Shown here: one piece after another, positions 43,246-52,817 of the stretch
Position numbering within the stretch: the stretch's first letter is position 1
Layout of the letters: each line of letters opens with the position of its first letter
Assembly (NCBI GenBank): GCA_017453465.1
Contig: JAFTEV010000051.1
Span: 1 to 64,000 of the forward strand
Direction: 5' to 3'
Length of the DNA stretch: 64,000 bases
Source: Bacteroidaceae bacterium
Lineage (GTDB): Bacteria; Bacteroidota; Bacteroidia; Bacteroidales; Bacteroidaceae
Notes under the pieces: model-generated
Seen by the model: the letters and a program-made list of their open reading frames with translations, nothing else
Databases searched by the model: none
What the model was told of the DNA's origin: nothing
Position numbers and translations under genes: made by a program

Positions 43246-44307
43246 ATGAGCAATCCCTTTAAGTTTGGCACCGTTGTGGATGGTGCATTCTTTACAGACA
43301 GGATAGCGGAATTGCAATATGTCAAGCAGATTCTGCAAAGTGAAAATCATCTTGTTCTGATAAGCCCACGACGGTTTGGCAAGTCAAGTTTGATAAATAA
43401 GGCGTTGGAGCAGATAGAGCGTCGCCACATTGTCATCAACATGCAAAGTGTTACCAGTGTGCAGCATTTTGCCCATAAACTGATGAATGCTTTGTTCAGA
43501 GTGTACCCTATGGAACGACTGAAACATCTGATGACGCATTTCCGAATAGTGCCAACCATCTCTACCAACCCCATGACGGATACGGTCGATGTGTCTTTCA
43601 GTCCCATCGTCAATAATACGGAAATCATCTTGGAGGATGCCATGAACCTGTTGGAGAAAGTGAGCACAGAGGAACACCGTCTCATTGTTGTCCTCGATGA
43701 ATTCCAAGAGGTAGTGACCCTTGCAAAAGGATTCGACCGTCAGTTGCGCTCAATCATGCAGATGCAGAAAAATATCAACTATGTGTTTTTGGGCAGTCAA
43801 GAGTCGATGATGGAGAATATTTTTGAAAAGAAGAAGTCACCCTTCTACCACTTTGGACAAATGATGCGTCTGAACAAAATACCACGTGAAGATTTCAGGC
43901 AGTACATTGCTGAACGTTTAGACGAAATGCTTGCCGATAGCATCCTTGATTTTACCAATTGCCACCCCTATTATACGCAGCAAATAGCCTATCAAGTTTG
44001 GGATTTGGTTCATTATGAGCAAGAAAAGGATGACATTGTGGAGAAGGCCATCGACCGCATTGTCATGCTTCACGACCTTGATTTTGAGCGACTGTGGTTG
44101 AATTTCAATAAGTCAGACCGTAGGGTCTTGCAAGATTTGTGTCTGTTCTCCCAGCCAGCTTTGGGCGCAGACCGTAGCATTCCAGCCAGTACAACCTATA
44201 GTATTCTGAAAAAATTGATGCAACAAGGATACGTTATTAAGACGGAACATTATGAGATAGAAGACCCCTTTTTCCGTCGGTGGGTAAATCGATTTTCACA
44301 TCGTTAA
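43246..44307 (+). CDS. AAA ATPase of the archaeal-ATPase/DUF234-like type
   Basis: A 353-residue ATPase. Walker A is SPRRFGKSSL (Lys46) and Walker B LIVVLDEFQEV, with FLGSQESMM as the next switch-like segment. The C-terminal part from about residue 280 looks like a winged helix (STTYSILKKLMQQGYVIKTE). Such ATPases are common in Bacteroides and archaea and have no fixed role; some accompany nucleases, but none is adjacent here. It lies 78 bases past speA. The downstream gap of about 440 bases holds a palindromic element. Confidence 0.75.
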   Translation: MSNPFKFGTVVDGAFFTDRIAELQYVKQILQSENHLVLISPRRFGKSSLINKALEQIERRHIVINMQSVTSVQHFAHKLMNALFRVYPMERLKHLMTHFRIVPTISTNPMTDTVDVSFSPIVNNTEIILEDAMNLLEKVSTEEHRLIVVLDEFQEVVTLAKGFDRQLRSIMQMQKNINYVFLGSQESMMENIFEKKKSPFYHFGQMMRLNKIPREDFRQYIAERLDEMLADSILDFTNCHPYYTQQIAYQVWDLVHYEQEKDDIVEKAIDRIVMLHDLDFERLWLNFNKSDRRVLQDLCLFSQPALGADRSIPASTTYSILKKLMQQGYVIKTEHYEIEDPFFRRWVNRFSHR

Positions 44308-44397
44308 ATGGCACAAGCGCAACCCTGCGCTGTTGTGCTGTTATCCCTGTTTTGTTTCAAATCCTTGTGGATGAGGACTCTGTTAAGAGTTCTTGCA

Positions 44398-44490
44398 GCC
44401 GAGTAAGCAATGCGTCGCGCTCGCGTAGGCAATTAACCCCAGCGAATTGCCTATGCGAGCGCGACGCATTGCCTACGCCGCTGCGGGGCA
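44398..44490. repeat. Interspersed palindromic element, copy 3
   Basis: Arm 44407-44433 (GCAATGCGTCGCGCTCGCGT and more) pairs almost perfectly with arm 44446-44472 around a 12-base loop. The tail TACGCCGCTGCGGG follows. It lies in the 44308-44748 gap; apart from a likely promoter near 44643, I see nothing else there. Confidence 0.88.
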
Positions 44491-44642
44491 ATGGAAATTA
44501 AGTGCCTGTAAATACGGCTTTCAGTGCGTCAATTGTAATTTCGGGAGGGTTTTATGACTGAAATTGGTTTCGGAATGCTGCCTTTTTTGTTTTTTTATAT
44601 AAAAAAGACATAAAAAACTTTCCATTTAACAAAAGTTTTTTG

Positions 44643-44650
44643 CATCTTTG
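44643..44650 (+). promoter_or_regulatory. Weak -7 box of the 1195-residue gene
   Basis: CATCTTTG differs from TAnnTTTG only in its first base. It lies about 100 bases before the start codon, and the AT-rich leader between them has no gene. Confidence 0.4.
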
Positions 44651-44748
44651 TGCCCAAATCTTCTGATTTTGTTAACAAGCGGACTTATCATAAGTTTACA
44701 ATAACTTACTTAACTAATTCATTTATTAATCTTTAATTCTTAAATCAC

Positions 44749-47700
44749 ATGAAAAAATCGTTACTTTTCTCCCTCATGCTGGGAGGCGTGTCGATGGGAC
44801 TTCATGCTCAGTACACCATTTTGCAGGACTTGACATCCAAGCTGCAAAATGCAGACTTTAGTGCTGGCAGTCCTGTGGAGACTACAGTTTACACTTACGA
44901 TTACAACATGACCGATACAGGTGCAGGTGCTGATGGCGCAGATTTGTTTGGCCAGCAGGCTGTTACTGGTTGGACAGCTGTTAATCTTTCGGACAACATC
45001 AAGGTGATGCAGTCTTCAAGCGACCCTGCTCGTACAGACGGTGCCAACGCCCGTGCTGCAGGTATCTTTGCTTACGGAGATGAAGAGACTGGTGAAACAA
45101 GTGCGGGTCTTGGAGGAACTTATTATGCTCCAGATGCTGATGCCGAGGAGGGAATCTCTGGCCAGTCGCTGGGTATGGTTGCCGTCTGGGGCGCTGCTGT
45201 TAAGTACACGCAGGATGTTACACTTCCTGCTGGTGGCTATATGCTGATTGTCAAGGCTCAGAATACGGCTGGCGCTTCTGAAATGATTCCAAGTTACAAT
45301 GGATTCGTTGCAGAGAATGGTACAGAATACCTGTCTTCAAAGACTACATGGACTGTAGGTCAGTGGGAAACTGATACTATATTTATTCGCGTAAAGGCAG
45401 AAACTTCCGGTAAGATTCAGCTGGGTTACAAGTCTGGCAACTATGGTTCAGGCGGTGCAGCTCACATTTTCATCGACAATGTGAAGCTATATTCTATTGA
45501 CCCCGCTCCACTGGATCAGATTGAGATTGATGCAGCAAAGGAAGACTTGCTTGCACTCATCGAGGCAGGTGAAGACATGGGAGTTGACGTAACAGCTGCA
45601 CAGGCTGTTTACGATAACCCAAGTGCAACGCTGGCTCAAGTTCAGTCAGCTATTGAAAAGCAGAAGGAACTGAACGCAGCCGCTCAGACAGACCTGTCAG
45701 CGTACTTCATCAAGAACCCTCACTTCACAGAAGATACTCCACTTGCAGAAGACAATGGTATCTGTACGTATGACTATGATATGGTTGACCCGAATGGCTC
45801 GAATGGTCGCAAGGTTGATTATTATGGTATGCTGCCTGTAGAAGGTTGGGTTTCCAGCAATCCAGAGCAGAATGCACGTGCTTGCGGTGTGTTCAAGTTG
45901 GGTAGCAATTCCTTCTTGGGTGGTGCAGCCTTCCTGCCTCCAACAACTTTGTCTGATGGCTCTACTGAGGGCAATGTGCTTGGATTTGTGGGTGTATGGA
46001 CAGCAAACTCTCAATACACACAGCATGTAACACTGCCAAAGGGCAAATATACACTTGAAATCTCTTATTACAATGCTGGTGGTACTACTGCTATTGCCAA
46101 GAACCTGATGGGCTTCATCGCTGATGATGGAACAGAATATCTTGGCACTACTACAACATTCGCTGTAGGTAAGTGGCTGAAGGAAACCATTAAGTTTGAG
46201 TTCACAGAACCCACTTCAGGTGATTTCACCATGGGTTACACTGCTGCTAATGTTGGTTCTGGTGGTATGCCTCACTTCTTCATCGATGGTATCGCTATCT
46301 ATTTCGTAGGCCAGCTGGAGAATCCTTCACTTCTTGGCCTTGAGTCAACTGTTGAAGTAGCTCAGGGAGCTTTGGATGTTGACTTCTATACAGGACTTCA
46401 CAAGGAACTGCAAGATGCTGTAGATGCTGCAAATGCTTTGATTGATGCCAACAGCTCTGACGAAGAAGCTAACATCGCTGCAGCTGATGCTATCAATGCC
46501 CTCATGCCTGCTGTAAAGGCTAACATCGCTGCATACGAGAAGCTGACAGCCTTTGGTGACGAGGGTGGTGCACTGCCTGAAACGATGGCTAAGTATGAGA
46601 ACGTAAAGTCACTCTATGCTCGTCTGGAAAAACTGGCTGACGACGTGATGGGTGCTCTTGAAAACTACGACTGGACAACTGCTCAGATTGAAGAGACCAT
46701 CGCTTCTCTTGACACCATCGTGAAGGAAGAGATTCAGAAGGTTTGGGAAGCTGCTGTTGCATCGGGCGAGGCTCTGGACGAAGACCTCGACATCACTCCG
46801 CTCTTCGACCAGATGGCTTACACTTACAGCACCAGCGTTCAGCAGGGTGCCAATGTTCCCGACAAGGAATGGCAGTATGGCGACGCTTCCAACTTCAAGA
46901 CTCAGTATGGTACTGCTGAAGTTTGGAACCAGAGTCCATTCACTGTGAGCCGCACACTGAAGGATATGCCTGCTGGTAAATATACCATCACAACAAAGGC
47001 ATTCTTCCGCAATGCTGACAACGCTACTAACTACGATGCATACGTAGAAGGTGCTGAGTCTCAAGCTTCTCTCTTTGCCGGTCATGCCAAGGAGGGTCTG
47101 ACCAACGTGGCTGCAATTGCTTCAAACGATGCTATTGAAGGATGGACACAGATTGGGGAAACTGGCGTTTATATTCCCAACAACCAGCAGACTGCACACG
47201 ATGTATTCGAGAACGAGGACTACACAGGTGCTGTTCAGAAGTCTGTTTCTACTGTTCTTGCTGACACGGGTGACCTCACATTCGGTATCACTGCAACAGA
47301 AATGCAGTCGGACAGCTGGGTGGTTTGGTACTCTTTCTCTATCGCTTACAATGCAGCAGATGACGACCTTTACGATGAAGAACTCATTGCCCTCGTGGAA
47401 GAGGCCAGCACACTGATGGAAACTGGTTGCGGCGATGTGCAGAAGGCTCTCTCTGACCTTGAGGAGGCTATTGGAGCTGGCGAAAGTGCATTGGAAGGCG
47501 CAACGGAAGACAAGGTTGAAGCCATCAAGTCGCTCAACGCTGCTATTGATTACGCTTCACAGAGCGAAGGTTTGGTTGAAAAGCTGGTAAACCTGCGTGC
47601 TATTTATGAAAGTCAGATTGATTCACTCGAAAACTCAGACATCATTATGGGCTATTTTGATAAGATTGACGAAGGCTATGACAGCAATGAACAAGTACAG

Positions 47701-48336
47701 GGGTACATCGACGGTATGCCCGCAGCATGGATTGCCAGCGTATTCGACGGCAAAGATCTCTCTGCCGCAACAGAAGAAGCACCTATCGATGTGACTACTG
47801 CCATCCTCAACCCCGACTTTGAAACGGGTGACCTCACTGGCTGGACTCGCAACGAGAAGGCTACAGGCGACACAGGCGTGAAGGAAAGTGGTGAAGAGGG
47901 TACAACCTACTACATAAGCAACGTTCACGGCATTTACCTGTTCAACACTTGGAACAGCTCTGCTCCAGATGGTGGCTTCTATGTATCTCAGACACTGCCT
48001 GGTCTGCCTGCTGGTAAGTACAAGCTGGAGGCTCTCCTTGCTTCTGACCTGGGCAACAAGGTTGCACTGAACGGCACTGAGTTCACGATGGAGAACGAAA
48101 AGACTACTGCTGCTGAAGCCAGCGTTGTATTCAACGTATTCGAACCTCAGGATGTAGAAGTGAAGGTGTCCAGCGCAACTTGGTTCAAGACTGACTACTT
48201 CCGTCTTTCTTACATTGGTGCAGCCAAAATCTCTGTTCAGGACATTGCAAACCTCATTGACCGTTATCTCGATGGTGACAAAGAAGTCACTGTCCAGACT
48301 ATCACAGACCTTATTGACCAGTATCTTGCTCAGTAA
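44749..48336 (+). CDS. Large secreted protein with repeated jelly-roll modules and a dockerin-like end
   Basis: A 1195-residue exported protein (signal peptide 1-20, ending LHAQ). It has four beta-jelly-roll-like modules at about 25-255, 320-521, 681-871 and 1015-1158. The first two are close copies of each other (VTLPAGGYMLIVKAQNTAGA and VTLPKGKYTLEISYYNAGGT; both end with FIDN or FIDG). They also match the second module of the 1189-residue protein at 11965. Alanine-rich three-helix segments of FIVAR type separate them. At 1160-1195 come two helix-like repeats (ISVQDIANLIDRYLDG and VTVQTITDLIDQYL) that resemble dockerin repeats but lack the Ca-binding Asp/Asn loop. Glycan binding is plausible, not shown. 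Confidence 0.75.
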   Translation: MKKSLLFSLMLGGVSMGLHAQYTILQDLTSKLQNADFSAGSPVETTVYTYDYNMTDTGAGADGADLFGQQAVTGWTAVNLSDNIKVMQSSSDPARTDGANARAAGIFAYGDEETGETSAGLGGTYYAPDADAEEGISGQSLGMVAVWGAAVKYTQDVTLPAGGYMLIVKAQNTAGASEMIPSYNGFVAENGTEYLSSKTTWTVGQWETDTIFIRVKAETSGKIQLGYKSGNYGSGGAAHIFIDNVKLYSIDPAPLDQIEIDAAKEDLLALIEAGEDMGVDVTAAQAVYDNPSATLAQVQSAIEKQKELNAAAQTDLSAYFIKNPHFTEDTPLAEDNGICTYDYDMVDPNGSNGRKVDYYGMLPVEGWVSSNPEQNARACGVFKLGSNSFLGGAAFLPPTTLSDGSTEGNVLGFVGVWTANSQYTQHVTLPKGKYTLEISYYNAGGTTAIAKNLMGFIADDGTEYLGTTTTFAVGKWLKETIKFEFTEPTSGDFTMGYTAANVGSGGMPHFFIDGIAIYFVGQLENPSLLGLESTVEVAQGALDVDFYTGLHKELQDAVDAANALIDANSSDEEANIAAADAINALMPAVKANIAAYEKLTAFGDEGGALPETMAKYENVKSLYARLEKLADDVMGALENYDWTTAQIEETIASLDTIVKEEIQKVWEAAVASGEALDEDLDITPLFDQMAYTYSTSVQQGANVPDKEWQYGDASNFKTQYGTAEVWNQSPFTVSRTLKDMPAGKYTITTKAFFRNADNATNYDAYVEGAESQASLFAGHAKEGLTNVAAIASNDAIEGWTQIGETGVYIPNNQQTAHDVFENEDYTGAVQKSVSTVLADTGDLTFGITATEMQSDSWVVWYSFSIAYNAADDDLYDEELIALVEEASTLMETGCGDVQKALSDLEEAIGAGESALEGATEDKVEAIKSLNAAIDYASQSEGLVEKLVNLRAIYESQIDSLENSDIIMGYFDKIDEGYDSNEQVQGYIDGMPAAWIASVFDGKDLSAATEEAPIDVTTAILNPDFETGDLTGWTRNEKATGDTGVKESGEEGTTYYISNVHGIYLFNTWNSSAPDGGFYVSQTLPGLPAGKYKLEALLASDLGNKVALNGTEFTMENEKTTAAEASVVFNVFEPQDVEVKVSSATWFKTDYFRLSYIGAAKISVQDIANLIDRYLDGDKEVTVQTITDLIDQYLAQ

Positions 48337-48387
48337 ATCTCCCACGCTTGTTTTTCGATTCATCATCGAAACAAACATAATTTAAAG

Positions 48388-48425
48388 AAAGCGGCGGCTC
48401 CCACACGGGCCGCTGCTTTTTTTCT
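48388..48425 (+). terminator. Rho-independent terminator
   Basis: AGCGGCGGC (48390-48398) pairs with GCCGCTGCT (48409-48417) with one wobble, followed by a run of T. It ends the transcript of the 1195-residue gene. Confidence 0.8.
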
Positions 48426-48436
48426 TTGGAAAATCA

Positions 48437-48468
48437 TTTGTACGTGTTAATTTTATTGTGTACCTTTG
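48437..48468 (+). promoter_or_regulatory. Promoter of the third MNT/HEPN module
   Basis: TTTG (48437-48440), 20 bases, TACCTTTG (48461-48468). The start codon at 48495 lies 26 bases on. Its spacer differs from the cassette sequence. Confidence 0.8.
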
Positions 48469-48494
48469 CGGCCAAAAAGAAAAGAAATAAGAAG

Positions 48495-48818
48495 ATGAAG
48501 GGTCAGGACTTGATGTTATTCGAAAAACTGAAGGCTACAGCTATGCGTGTTGTTCCTCCTGGTGGACACGTGTGGCTTTATGGTTCGAGGGCTCGTGGTG
48601 ATGAACATGAGGGTTCTGACTGGGACTTGCTGATTCTTCTGGAGAAAGAAAATGTGGAGCATGATGATTTTGGCAAGTTTGCCTATCCGCTTGAAAAAGA
48701 GGGTTGGGAATACGATGCAGGAATTACCCCTATAATATATACAAACAAGGAGTGGAAGAGCCGTGCGTTTACTCCTTTCTACAAGCAGGTGGAACGTGAT
48801 AAAATCTGTATATTATGA
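48495..48818 (+). CDS. Minimal nucleotidyltransferase of the third MNT/HEPN module
   Basis: A 107-residue protein beginning MKGQDLMLFEKLK at 48495; an earlier in-frame start would run across the promoter. The signature GSRARGDEHEGSDWDLLILL (about residues 29-48) keeps GSX10DXD. A conserved FTPFYKQVERD ends the protein. It precedes and overlaps the HEPN gene by 4 bases. The antitoxin role is inferred from the family. Confidence 0.8.
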   Translation: MKGQDLMLFEKLKATAMRVVPPGGHVWLYGSRARGDEHEGSDWDLLILLEKENVEHDDFGKFAYPLEKEGWEYDAGITPIIYTNKEWKSRAFTPFYKQVERDKICIL

Positions 48819-49213
48819 GTTTACACAGTGAAGATAGGCAAGCTCTCGTGAAACTATATTGGTCGAAAGTGGAACAAACGCTAAGAGAAGTTGATATTGC
48901 TATTGCGGGGAAGGCTTGGAGCATGGCTGCCAACCGCATTTACTATGCCTGTTTCCATGCGGTAACGGCCTTGCTTGTGCATGATGGGCATGAAGTGGGA
49001 ACACACCTTGGAGCAAAAGTGAATTTTGGCAAATACTATGTAAAGGTGGGGCTTGCAACTCCAGAGCAAGGACGTCTCTTCTCGCAATTAGCTTCGTTGA
49101 GGGAGAAAGCGGATTACGATTGCCTGTTTACCGCTCAAGAAGACAATATAATGTTGTATTATCCAGAGGCAAAGGCTTTAATTGAACATATTCATCGGAT
49201 GCTAAATGAGTAA
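48815..49213 (+). CDS. HEPN toxin of the third MNT/HEPN module
   Basis: A 132-residue HEPN protein. NRIYYACFHAVTALLV keeps both Arg and His of the RNase motif (RX6H spacing), unlike the second module in which His is Tyr. GTHLGAKVNFGKYYVKVGLA and PEQGRLFSQLASLREKADYD are family features. The start overlaps the nucleotidyltransferase stop by 4 bases, and the flippase gene begins 6 bases later. Confidence 0.82.
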   Translation: MSLHSEDRQALVKLYWSKVEQTLREVDIAIAGKAWSMAANRIYYACFHAVTALLVHDGHEVGTHLGAKVNFGKYYVKVGLATPEQGRLFSQLASLREKADYDCLFTAQEDNIMLYYPEAKALIEHIHRMLNE

Positions 49214-49219
49214 GAATTT

Positions 49220-50659
49220 ATGGCAAGTTTGAAATCTCTTGCAAAGGACACGGCGATATATGGGCTTTCGTCCATCGTGGGTCGTTTTCTTAATTATCTG
49301 CTGGTGCCGCTCTATACTTACACGCTGGAGAGCTGTAGCGACTACGGCATTGTCAACGACCTCTACAGTCAGTCGGCACTGCTGCTGGTGGTCCTCACGT
49401 TTGGCATGGAGACGACGTTCTTCCGTTTCATCAACAAGGAAGAGCGTCCGATGGAAGTGTTCAGCACATCCCTGATGATGGTAGGCACCGTCAGCCTCGT
49501 CTTCCTCCTGGCCGTCCTCAGTCTGCTGCCTTGGATGGCTGGTGCACTGGGTTATGCCGACCATCCGCAGTACATCGGTATCATGGCGGTGGTCGTGGCG
49601 ATGGATGCTTTTCAGGCCATCCTCTACAGCTTTCTGCGTTACCAGAAGAAGGCGCTGCGTTTTGCTTCGCTGAAGATGCTGTTCATCCTGCTCAACTGCA
49701 CACTCAACGTGGTGGCCTACGTCGTTGTGCCGCAGTTCCTGGAAGACTGGCCCATCACGGTGGCCTATACGTTTGCCATCAACCTGGTGTGCACAAGCAC
49801 CATCATGCTTTGCTTCCTGCCCGAACTGCGGCAGTGTCCCTGGCGTTTCCGCTGGCGTTATTGCAAGCCGATGCTTCGTTACACATGGCCCATGCTGGTG
49901 CTGGGCATTGCTGGCATCCTGAATCAGGTGGCTGGGCAGCTGCTCCTGCCCCGTGTGCTGAGTCGTGAAGCGGGGCGCACGGCACTGGGCATCTATGGTG
50001 CTTGTGTGAAGATTGCGATGATTATGGCTATGATTACTCAAGCCTTCCGCTATGCCTACGAACCCGTGGTCTTTGCTGGACACAGCGACAAGAACAATCC
50101 CCTGCTGCTGGCCAAGACCATGAAGTTCTTCATCGTCTTCACCCTGCTGGCCTTCCTCTGCGTCGTGGGCTACATGGACATCCTGCAGCACATCGTTGAG
50201 GCCAAATATCGTGAGGGACTTCGCATCGTGCCCATCGTCATGGTGGCAGAAATCATGATGGGCATCTACTTCAACCTTTCTTTCTGGTACAAGCTGATTG
50301 ACAAGACTATCTACGGAGCGTGGTTCTCGCTCTGTGGTTGTGCCGTCTTGCTGGCAGTCAATCTGCTGTTCATTCCGAAGTATGGCTACATGGCCTGTGC
50401 TTGGGCAGGAGTGGCAGGCTACTCCACCAGCATGTTGCTCAGCTATGCCGTGGGTCAGCAGAAGAATCCGATTCCCTATCCCCTGGGCAGCATTGCGGTG
50501 TATGTGTTGCTGGCTGGGCTGCTGTTTCTGCTGATGCAGCATGTGCCAGCCGATTGGCCACTGCTGGCACGTCTGGCCGTCAACTCTCTCTTCATCCTGT
50601 TGTATTTAGCACATATTATATATCATGAAAAGATTCTTTACCATCTGCGTCGCCGTTAG
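49220..50659 (+). CDS. Polysaccharide flippase (MOP superfamily, Wzx type)
   Basis: A 479-residue integral membrane protein with 12-14 hydrophobic segments, beginning KSLAKDTAIYGLSSIVGRFL, the usual start of Bacteroidetes Wzx-type proteins. It probably flips undecaprenyl-linked sugar units across the inner membrane. No glycosyltransferase genes flank it here. The gene begins 6 bases after the HEPN stop. Its last 35 bases overlap the S46 peptidase start. Confidence 0.9.
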   Translation: MASLKSLAKDTAIYGLSSIVGRFLNYLLVPLYTYTLESCSDYGIVNDLYSQSALLLVVLTFGMETTFFRFINKEERPMEVFSTSLMMVGTVSLVFLLAVLSLLPWMAGALGYADHPQYIGIMAVVVAMDAFQAILYSFLRYQKKALRFASLKMLFILLNCTLNVVAYVVVPQFLEDWPITVAYTFAINLVCTSTIMLCFLPELRQCPWRFRWRYCKPMLRYTWPMLVLGIAGILNQVAGQLLLPRVLSREAGRTALGIYGACVKIAMIMAMITQAFRYAYEPVVFAGHSDKNNPLLLAKTMKFFIVFTLLAFLCVVGYMDILQHIVEAKYREGLRIVPIVMVAEIMMGIYFNLSFWYKLIDKTIYGAWFSLCGCAVLLAVNLLFIPKYGYMACAWAGVAGYSTSMLLSYAVGQQKNPIPYPLGSIAVYVLLAGLLFLLMQHVPADWPLLARLAVNSLFILLYLAHIIYHEKILYHLRRR

Positions 50660-52817
50660 CCTGTGGGCAGTGACGGCGTTGGCCGACGAAGGTATGTGGA
50701 TGATTTCCCACCTCTCGGCTCATACCGACTCCGTGCTGCACAGCATGGGGCTGGAACTTTCGCGTGAACAACTCTACAACACCACGGGTGCGCCCTGCCT
50801 GAACAACGCCATCTTGCAATTTGACGGCGGCTGCTCGGCCAGTGTCGTTTCGCCGCTGGGTCTGGTCTTCACCAACCACCATTGCGGCTACGAGGCTATT
50901 CAGCAACACTCCTCGCCGAAACACGACTATCTGACCAACGGCTTTGTGGCCAAGAGCTTCAAGAAGGAACTTCCCAACGAAGGCATGTATGTGCTCTTCC
51001 ATGTAAAGACCATCGACGTGACCGACCGCATCCTCTCTTGTGTGCCCGACACAGCCACCTTCAGCCAGCGCACCGAGGTCATCGACTCTGTCGCCATGGT
51101 GCTTACCGACGAGGTGGAGAATGCCGACGAATTTATTCAGGCCGAAGTCAACCCCTTCTTCGGTGGCTCACGCTACTACCTCACCGTGTATCAACGCTAC
51201 AACGATGTGCGCCTGGTCTATGCCCCGCCATCCTGTCTGGGCAAATACGGAGGCGACACCGACAACTGGATGTGGCCACGGCAGACGTGCGACTTCTCCG
51301 TCTTCCGCATCTATGCCACGCCCGACGGAAAGCCAGCCAACTACAGCAAGAAGAACGTGCCGCTCCACACCGACAACTACGTAAAAATCTCCACGCAGGG
51401 CTATCACGACGGCTCCTACTGCATGACACTGGGCTACCCTGGCGGCACTGAACGCTACCTCAGCAGCTACGGCATTGAAAGCATGATGCAGAACTACAAC
51501 GCCGTCATGTATGATGCCCGCACCCAGTTGCTCAATGTCATACAAGCAGCACAGCGCAGCAGCGATGCCCTCCGCATCATGTATGCCACCAAGCAGTCGC
51601 ACTGCTCCAACTACTGGAAATTCTCCCTCGGTCAGAATCAGGCACTGGAGAACCTCGGTGTCGTCAGCGAAAAACGTGCCCTCGAAGCCAAGCTGCAGTC
51701 GTGGATAGCAGCCGACAGCACGGGGCACGCCAAGTACGTGGGTGTCCTCGACTCCCTCCGCACGCTCTATGCCGACTTTGCCGACCGCACCAAGGCCATG
51801 ACCCTCTGGCAGGAATGCTTCTACAGCTCGTCCGACATCCTCGGCTTCATCTTCCGCAACGTGATGAGCGTCCTCGGCACAGCCCCCCAAGCCTCCTTCC
51901 GCGACCGTGTGGCAAAAGCCTACAAGGACATCGACCTGCCCACCGACAAGCAACTCTTCAAAACCATGCTCAGCTACTACCTCGCCCAGTGTCCCGACAC
52001 AGCCTACCTGCCCAAGCGCACCGTCCAGCAGATAGACTCCATGGGCGGCAGTGTCAGTGCCTTTGTTGATGACCTTTACGCACGTTCCATCTATTCCAAG
52101 CCCAAAGCTCTCGCCAAAGTGAAAAACTTCAGCGACACAGCCGATGACCCCATGGTGGAGACAGCCTTCGACCTCTTCTTCATCGCGATGAACAGCGCAC
52201 GCGACAACCACACCGAAGACTACGAGCGACTGCTGGGCGACGCTATCCGCGAAATGAACCACGACCACGAATACTATCCCGATGCCAACTTCACCCTGCG
52301 TCTCAGCTACGGACTCTGCAAACCCATCGACCCCACCCTTCTGGCCCAGGCCAAAGCCAAGCAGAAAGGCCAGAACGGCATGTTGCAGCAGACAAGCCTC
52401 GACGCAGCCTCGCTGGTGGCAGAGAGCGACCAGCTCTACACCACACCAGCCTCCTTCCTCAACAAACACGACAAGAACCCCACAGAACGAGACTTCGCCG
52501 TCATTCCACCCGTTTTGCAATGGATGCGCAGCGGCCACCACTCCCAGCGATACCTCGACCCCGCCACAGGCCAGCTGCCCCTCTGCTTCCTCACCACCAA
52601 CGACATCACAGGCGGCAACTCCGGTTCAGGCATGTACGATGGCAAAGGCCGTCTCATCGGACTCGCCTTCGACGGCAACTGGGAAGCCATGTCGGGCGAC
52701 ATCAAGTTTGACGACAACCTCCAGCGATGCATCGGCGTGGACATCCGCTGGGTACTCTCCGTCATCGACGACTACAGCCACGCCTCCCGTCTCATCGAAG
52801 AACTAACTATTGAATGA
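50625..52817 (+). CDS. S46 family dipeptidyl-peptidase (DPP7-like)
   Basis: A 730-residue secreted serine peptidase of family S46, found in Bacteroidales that feed on peptides. A signal peptide (1-20, ending ALA) is followed by DEGMWMISHL. The catalytic His is in GLVFTNHHCGY and the Ser in DITGGNSGSGMYDGKG. The closing FDGNWEAMSGDIKFDDNLQR recalls DPP7 (hydrophobic P1) more than DPP11 (acidic P1), but this reading is from memory. It releases dipeptides from the N-termini of peptides in the periplasm. It starts inside the flippase gene (35-base overlap). Confidence 0.92.
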   Translation: MKRFFTICVAVSLWAVTALADEGMWMISHLSAHTDSVLHSMGLELSREQLYNTTGAPCLNNAILQFDGGCSASVVSPLGLVFTNHHCGYEAIQQHSSPKHDYLTNGFVAKSFKKELPNEGMYVLFHVKTIDVTDRILSCVPDTATFSQRTEVIDSVAMVLTDEVENADEFIQAEVNPFFGGSRYYLTVYQRYNDVRLVYAPPSCLGKYGGDTDNWMWPRQTCDFSVFRIYATPDGKPANYSKKNVPLHTDNYVKISTQGYHDGSYCMTLGYPGGTERYLSSYGIESMMQNYNAVMYDARTQLLNVIQAAQRSSDALRIMYATKQSHCSNYWKFSLGQNQALENLGVVSEKRALEAKLQSWIAADSTGHAKYVGVLDSLRTLYADFADRTKAMTLWQECFYSSSDILGFIFRNVMSVLGTAPQASFRDRVAKAYKDIDLPTDKQLFKTMLSYYLAQCPDTAYLPKRTVQQIDSMGGSVSAFVDDLYARSIYSKPKALAKVKNFSDTADDPMVETAFDLFFIAMNSARDNHTEDYERLLGDAIREMNHDHEYYPDANFTLRLSYGLCKPIDPTLLAQAKAKQKGQNGMLQQTSLDAASLVAESDQLYTTPASFLNKHDKNPTERDFAVIPPVLQWMRSGHHSQRYLDPATGQLPLCFLTTNDITGGNSGSGMYDGKGRLIGLAFDGNWEAMSGDIKFDDNLQRCIGVDIRWVLSVIDDYSHASRLIEELTIE

